Source of the DNA: Clostridiales bacterium
GTDB taxonomy: Bacteria > Bacillota > Clostridia > Oscillospirales > CAG-272
Assembly: GCA_022791195.1 (NCBI GenBank)
Contig: JAAVYP010000004.1
Coordinates: forward strand, 1-64,000
Reading direction: 5' to 3'
Length of the DNA stretch: 64,000 nt
The notes under the pieces: generated by a model
Seen by the model: only the letters and a program-made list of their open reading frames with translations
Databases searched by the model: none
What the model was told of the DNA's origin: nothing
Shown: positions 59,119-64,000 of the stretch, piece by piece
Numbering within the stretch: position 1 is the first letter of the stretch
How the letters are laid out: each line of letters opens with the position of its first letter
Translations under genes and position numbers: made by a program

Positions 59119-61011
59119 TTTGGCATATTGCGTCAGGTTGATGTTGGGATTTTCCAGCATGACTTTCAGCAGATTTTGCTCGGAGACAATGTAAATCACA
59201 TAATCCGGTCTTAAATCCCAGATGGCTTCGCTCGGGAAGGTGTAATCGTGGCTGGGTTGCCAATAGACGGTAGAGAACCGGTCGTTGATCATATCATAAG
59301 CCGGTACGCTGAAAGAATCCCGCAGGATCAGCGCGCTGGGAAGCCCCGCTCCGTTGGGGTTTGAAACCACCGCACGGCCCGAGTTGGAATCGCCGTTGAC
59401 ATATACACTTTTGTTGCCCCGATAGACTGACTCGATGGTGGCCGTGGGCATAGAGCGTGTGTACAGGGTGGTCAGCTCGCTGATTTTGGTGACGGCCGTT
59501 TGGCCGGTGCGTCCGGTGCGGGAGAAATTCTCAAAGCCGCCGTTGTCGCCAAACGAGAAAAGCGAATCGCCGCCCCACAGCTCCTTTGTGTAAAAGCCCA
59601 TGTCGGCAACCGTGCGTGGCGCCGCGGCGGGATATTTTTGGCTGATGTGGTTCATCAGCTCGGCGACGCCCCAGTAAGCGCCGTAGGTGGACCAATGCGA
59701 ATCGGTGTTGTGATAGATTTTATACCCTTTGCCGTCGTTTTTGTGTGCGTTAAAGGTGGAAAGGGGGTAGATCACCGTTGACCCTGCTTGGGACGCCATA
59801 TCTGCGAAGGCTTGGTACAGCGTCTCGCCCGAGGCTTTTTCGTACCCATCCGGCAGGCTTTCGGGATAGACCGCCGCCGAAGAGGGCACGACCAGATAAA
59901 TCAGCTCGGCATCGAGATTAGACACTCTCACCATTTCGTGATGGCGCTTTAGATTTTCCGCTGCTTTGGTGCGCAGGTCGCCGGCAACAACATGGGAAAG
60001 GGAATAAGAAAGCAGAGAGCTGTAAAAATACATGCGGCTGTTTTTTCCGAACACCGGCATATACTCGCCCGACGTCATTTTGTTGGGCATGTTATGGTTG
60101 GGCGCGCTGCGGATCACGGCCTTGGAAAGCTCCTTGTACGCTTCCTTGCCCTGAATAGAAAGACTGGTTGAATCGCTTATCTTGACCTGGCCGATAAAGA
60201 AATGGCTGTTTGTTCCATAGTCGGGATAGATGTAGACGGTGGCGGCATGATCGCCGCTGACCTTGATATATTCGGTGTCGGCCGTGCAGGTGCCGCCCAC
60301 AATGTAAATGCCGGCGGCCACTTGGGCGGTAATGGTCACGGTTGGCTGGGTCGACAGGTTTTCGCCCGGGGCCGGGTAAACGACGCCGGGCAGCTGCGTG
60401 AAGGTTCCACCGGAGGAAGGCTCGCTCGGCGCAGTGGCTGACGGAAGATCAGACGAGCCGGACGGCCCGGACAACGACCCGCTGCTCGTTCCCTCTACGG
60501 TGACAAGGCAAGCCGCCTGATAGGTCTTATCCTTGGTGGCGGCGATGATGTGCGCTGTGCCGGCGGCGATGGCCTTGACCACGCCCTTTTGATCCACCTT
60601 AGCCACGGCCTCGTTGGTCGAGGACCAGACAAGGTCCTTTGGCGTTTCAGACAGCGTTGACGTAACGGTGAGGGTGGTTTCCTCGCCGGGCTTCAGGGTT
60701 ACTTTCAGCTTGTCAAACGCAAGGCCCGGCCGGTCGGCCGCGTCGGTATCTGTTTGGGAAGGGTCTGTTTGCTCGGGCGCAGGATCGGTTGGTTCATCGC
60801 CGGTATTGGTCACAGGCTCGGTGTACGAGCTGCCGTCGGACGAGGCGTTTATCTGATTACTGATGTGAACAAGAAAGAGAACGCCGGCTGTGAGCATGAG
60901 CACAACCGCCCCGGCAAGACAGCCGAGGATGATTTTTTGCTTTTTTGATAACCTTTTGAGTGCAGATACTTTTTCGAGCAGACCCCGAAAGAATGCGGAC
61001 ACCTTATTCAT
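59116..61011 (-). CDS. DHHW family protein with N-terminal TM and Ig-like (Big_2) domain
   Basis: KLKVTLKPGEETTLTVTSTLSETPKDLVWSSTNEAVAKVDQKGVVKAIAAGTAHIIA Big_2; C-terminal half paralogous to 57507..58889. Confidence 0.88.
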   Translation of the reverse strand: MNKVSAFFRGLLEKVSALKRLSKKQKIILGCLAGAVVLMLTAGVLFLVHISNQINASSDGSSYTEPVTNTGDEPTDPAPEQTDPSQTDTDAADRPGLAFDKLKVTLKPGEETTLTVTSTLSETPKDLVWSSTNEAVAKVDQKGVVKAIAAGTAHIIAATKDKTYQAACLVTVEGTSSGSLSGPSGSSDLPSATAPSEPSSGGTFTQLPGVVYPAPGENLSTQPTVTITAQVAAGIYIVGGTCTADTEYIKVSGDHAATVYIYPDYGTNSHFFIGQVKISDSTSLSIQGKEAYKELSKAVIRSAPNHNMPNKMTSGEYMPVFGKNSRMYFYSSLLSYSLSHVVAGDLRTKAAENLKRHHEMVRVSNLDAELIYLVVPSSAAVYPESLPDGYEKASGETLYQAFADMASQAGSTVIYPLSTFNAHKNDGKGYKIYHNTDSHWSTYGAYWGVAELMNHISQKYPAAAPRTVADMGFYTKELWGGDSLFSFGDNGGFENFSRTGRTGQTAVTKISELTTLYTRSMPTATIESVYRGNKSVYVNGDSNSGRAVVSNPNGAGLPSALILRDSFSVPAYDMINDRFSTVYWQPSHDYTFPSEAIWDLRPDYVIYIVSEQNLLKVMLENPNINLTQYAK

Positions 61012-62152
61012 GTTCGTTCTCCTTTGTAAATGGAATGGTAAGGTAGCTGAAATGATTTGGTTTGTCAAATTCGGTGATGCACTGGTAGATAATGACCGCG
61101 TCAAACGGCTCTTGGCTGACGAGCTGCTGCACATTTTCCTTATAATAGCGCAAGTCGATCAGTGTCAAATCATAGTGGCGGGCCAAAAAGGGAGCGATGC
61201 AGTCGGCAAAGCTGTCCCGGATTAAAAGCAGCCTGGGCCTTGGTGCTGCGCCGGGCAGCGTGATGTCCACCCGAGCGTGGTTTCCGCCGAGAAAGACGGC
61301 GTATTGATCGGTGGCGGCAAGCTTTTCAAAATCATAAAATCCGGTGAGGGGGGTCGATTCTTCCCCTGCCAACACCTGATAGGCGGTGTCGTTTTCGTAG
61401 CGATACAGAGTGATGGTGTCTTTGGGGGCTAAATAAAAGCCCGAGGTACGCATCGACGTGCCGCAAAATGAAGCGGACACCTCTTGGATGTCAAAATCGC
61501 TTTTCTCATAGGGCGTAAAGCCAAGGGTCTGTGCCAGCAGGCAGTAGGTTTGGTAAGCGCCGTCGGTTGTGTAGTGATGGTCGGTGCGGTAGTAGGCGCC
61601 GCTTTCGCACAGAGCAGGGAAAAGCGGAAGGGTGATCAGGTTTTCCTGCCCGCAAAGCTGTGTAAGACGGCTATAAAGGCTTGCCGCATCATCGGCAGGG
61701 TACCATGCCGGCAGCTTGTCGGTGAATACATCGACCGGACGGGGCAGCGGCGCGATATACACAGGCGCGGGTGAGGCCCCGGCAAACGCGGCCAGCGCCG
61801 TTATGTTTTTTTGCAGCGCTTCGCTGTTGGTTTCCTCTGCCTTGGGAATCAAATATTGATCGGCCGTATGAATCACCCCGTTGTTTTCGCCTTTGCCCAT
61901 GGCCAGCTCGGCATAGGCTTTGACGCAGACGAACGCATCGCGCAGGGGGAACTGATCGGCATAGTAATCCCCTAATTTTTGTGTGTATTCACCCGAAAGC
62001 AGTGCCGAACGAGTGAAGGTCGGCCGGCCGGCCAGGGTTCGATTTTCTTTTTCAGACAGCGCTTTGTCGGGCAGCAGAAAGAAGCCGACGCTGAACGCGC
62101 CTATGAGGATGCATGTGGTCAGTGTTAAAATAAAATCAATTCTACGTTTCAT
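61004..62152 (-). CDS. DHHW family protein
   Basis: KENRTLAGRPTFTRSALLSGEYTQKLGDYYADQFPLRDAFVCVKAYAEL; YYRTDHHYTTDGAYQTYCLLAQ. Confidence 0.88.
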   Translation of the reverse strand: MKRRIDFILTLTTCILIGAFSVGFFLLPDKALSEKENRTLAGRPTFTRSALLSGEYTQKLGDYYADQFPLRDAFVCVKAYAELAMGKGENNGVIHTADQYLIPKAEETNSEALQKNITALAAFAGASPAPVYIAPLPRPVDVFTDKLPAWYPADDAASLYSRLTQLCGQENLITLPLFPALCESGAYYRTDHHYTTDGAYQTYCLLAQTLGFTPYEKSDFDIQEVSASFCGTSMRTSGFYLAPKDTITLYRYENDTAYQVLAGEESTPLTGFYDFEKLAATDQYAVFLGGNHARVDITLPGAAPRPRLLLIRDSFADCIAPFLARHYDLTLIDLRYYKENVQQLVSQEPFDAVIIYQCITEFDKPNHFSYLTIPFTKENEHE

Positions 62153-63561
62153 CAGAACCTAAAATAAAGAAAAGGATTGTATGAGGAATCAACTAAATAC
62201 GCCGTGCAGAGAAGCAGGGCCAGCGGACAAAGGATCGTGCTGGGCACATGCGGGCCGAGCTTTTGTTCAAGCCGGTCCCAGAGCCGTTTGGGATACGGGG
62301 TGGAAGCGAAGCAGAGGATCGCCAGAAAGACGAGGGAGCGGACAAGCTCATACACCACAGCGCCCGACCAGAGCGGGCCGACGAACAGTCCCTTGGCGTA
62401 CGCAAGCGGATTTGCCAGATCGCAGGCGATGAAAATCCACCAGCCAATTAAAATGAAAAACAAAGCATAGAGGTGAGAAAATACCCGCGGAATCCGGTCA
62501 AGAAGCTTTAACAAGAACGCTTTTTCTAAAATCAGCAAGAAACAGAAGTAGAGTCCCCAGCCGATAAAATTCCAGCTGGCGCCGTGCCAAAGACCGGTGA
62601 GGAACCAAACGACAAAGAGGTTGACATACGTCCGCCCCGGCCCCTTGCGGTTGCCGCCCAGCGGAATGTAGACATATTCACGGAACCAGGTGGAAAGGGT
62701 GATGTGCCACCGCCGCCAAAATTCGGTGATGCTCCTTGACACATAGGGATAGTTAAAGTTTTCAGGGAAATGGAAGCCGAGAATCAGGCCAAGGCCGATA
62801 GCCATGTCCGAATAGCCTGAGAAATCAAAATAGATTTGAAACGCATAGAACAGAATGCCCAGCCAGGAGCCAAGCAGGGTGCTGCTCTCGGCCGCCCCGG
62901 CTGCAAAGGCTTCATACAACTGGCCGGACGGGTTGGCCAGAAGAACCTTTTTGCAAAGGCCGCAGGTGAAGCGCCGGATGCCGGCCGCGCTTTGCGAGAG
63001 GGTGTGGGAACGGCCGACAAGGGCCTCGGCCACCTCCTGATAGCGCACAATAGGGCCGGCGATCAGTTGGGGAAACATGGTGACATACGCGCCGAACGAG
63101 ACGATGTTTGTTTGCCGCTTGGCGTGGCCTCTGTAAACATCCAGCGTATAGGACATGGTTTGAAACGTGTAAAAAGAAATGCCGACCGGCAGCGGTACGC
63201 CAAGCGGCTTTAAAAAACGCAGAGCCGGAATAGCCGCCGAAAGGTTGGCAATCAAAAAATCGGCGTATTTGAAAAAGCCCAGCATGCCAAGATTGATGAT
63301 GGCGCTGGCAATGACAAACCGTCTCGCCTTTTTTCGATTCACGGGCAAAAAGCGGTCGACAAAATAACCGCATACATAATCCACGATAATCGAAAAAATC
63401 ATAATAAAGACATACACCGGCTCGCTCCAGCCGTAAAAAAGCAGGCTGACTACCAGCAAAGCTAAATTCCGCCCCTTTAAAAAGGCCGGCGGAATGAGAA
63501 AATAGACCAGCAGGCAAACGGGTATGTACAAATACAGAAATTCAAGAGAGGAAAAAACCAT
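62152..63561 (-). CDS. MBOAT family O-acyltransferase (AlgI/DltB-like)
   Basis: MVFSSLEFLYLYIPVCLLVYFLIP; FPQLIAGPIVRYQEVAEAL; ITEFWRRWHITLSTWFREYVYIPLGGNRKG; TGLWHGASWNFIGWGLYF. Confidence 0.95.
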   Translation of the reverse strand: MVFSSLEFLYLYIPVCLLVYFLIPPAFLKGRNLALLVVSLLFYGWSEPVYVFIMIFSIIVDYVCGYFVDRFLPVNRKKARRFVIASAIINLGMLGFFKYADFLIANLSAAIPALRFLKPLGVPLPVGISFYTFQTMSYTLDVYRGHAKRQTNIVSFGAYVTMFPQLIAGPIVRYQEVAEALVGRSHTLSQSAAGIRRFTCGLCKKVLLANPSGQLYEAFAAGAAESSTLLGSWLGILFYAFQIYFDFSGYSDMAIGLGLILGFHFPENFNYPYVSRSITEFWRRWHITLSTWFREYVYIPLGGNRKGPGRTYVNLFVVWFLTGLWHGASWNFIGWGLYFCFLLILEKAFLLKLLDRIPRVFSHLYALFFILIGWWIFIACDLANPLAYAKGLFVGPLWSGAVVYELVRSLVFLAILCFASTPYPKRLWDRLEQKLGPHVPSTILCPLALLLCTAYLVDSSYNPFLYFRF

Positions 63562-63714
63562 AGAAAAAGCCTTCGCCTTCTATCAGCAAGTGATGAATTT
63601 TGGGAATATCGCTTTAAAGACAGGGGGTTAAACGCGGGTGCTCTGGTTATTTGATGTGCGTACCACAGGCCGTGCCAAGGGGACTGTCATTGGTACGACC
63701 ATTAGCCGACCGTA

Positions 63715-63737
63715 CCACCAATAGTACCTATTGGTGG
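63715..63737. repeat. Perfect 10-bp stem hairpin
   Basis: ccaccaatag-tac-ctattggtgg. Confidence 0.85.
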
Positions 63738-63787
63738 GATCGTTTGCTTAGTCGCCGGGCGTCCCGGTGGGCGTATCAAAAGGCGCC

Positions 63788-64000
63788 CTATTGCGGGGTG
63801 CCGTCTGCCCGGAACAGAGGCAGCGGTTCTAAATAAATAATGTCATCTCGATTTATGGCATCGCCTTCGGCCAAAATGGCCATTTTGCCGCAAATGTGTC
63901 CGCCGGCCTTTTCGACGAGCGTCTCCAGCGCTTTGAGCGATTCGCCGGTGGAGATGACATCATCCACCAAGAGGATGCGCTTGCCCTGCATGAGGGCCGC
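63788..64000 (-). CDS. Phosphoribosyltransferase (adenine PRT-like), truncated by window end
   Basis: AALMQGKRILLVDDVISTGESLKALETLVEKAGGHICGKMAILAEGDA PRPP-binding motif; reading frame is open to the window edge. Confidence 0.8.
   Translation of the reverse strand, partial: AALMQGKRILLVDDVISTGESLKALETLVEKAGGHICGKMAILAEGDAINRDDIIYLEPLPLFRADGTPQ

Overview
This looks like the replication-origin region of a low-GC Gram-positive (Clostridia-like) chromosome. dnaA, dnaN, recF, a remB-like gene, gyrB and gyrA run leftward (-). rpmH, rnpA, yidD, yidC and jag run rightward (+). The divergence point is at about 42.2-42.45 kb. To the left lie recA/recX, rimO, pgsA, an LCP protein, a Noc-like/ParA/ParB partition locus with an exact parS palindrome, serS, a MORN-repeat protein, a GT4-CsaB fusion, a foldase, galK, walJ-rlmH-mnmG-rsmG, proB-proA-proC, an SLH surface protein and an ApbE/NusG_II/Gx flavin-type cluster. 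To the right lie a YhaO/SbcD-like, YjjG-like, YhaN/SbcC-like operon, a repeat-rich noncoding island, a divergent XRE-regulator pair with matched operators, a tandem lipoprotein array and an MBOAT/DHHW O-acetylation cluster. The points most worth following up are: (1) a candidate standalone structured RNA with its own promoter at ~50.37-50.52 kb, between inverted copies of a dispersed repeat; (2) two families of modular palindromic repeats; (3) a collapsed, frameshifted membrane/FMN_bind gene that keeps its SGATYSS flavinylation motif next to apbE; (4) a single in-frame TGA interrupting a membrane-protein gene; (5) a precise operator/promoter layout at the XRE locus; (6) a nucleotide house-cleaning phosphatase between two DNA-repair nuclease-like genes. 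All calls come from reading the sequence and the ORF track; no database or folding program was run.
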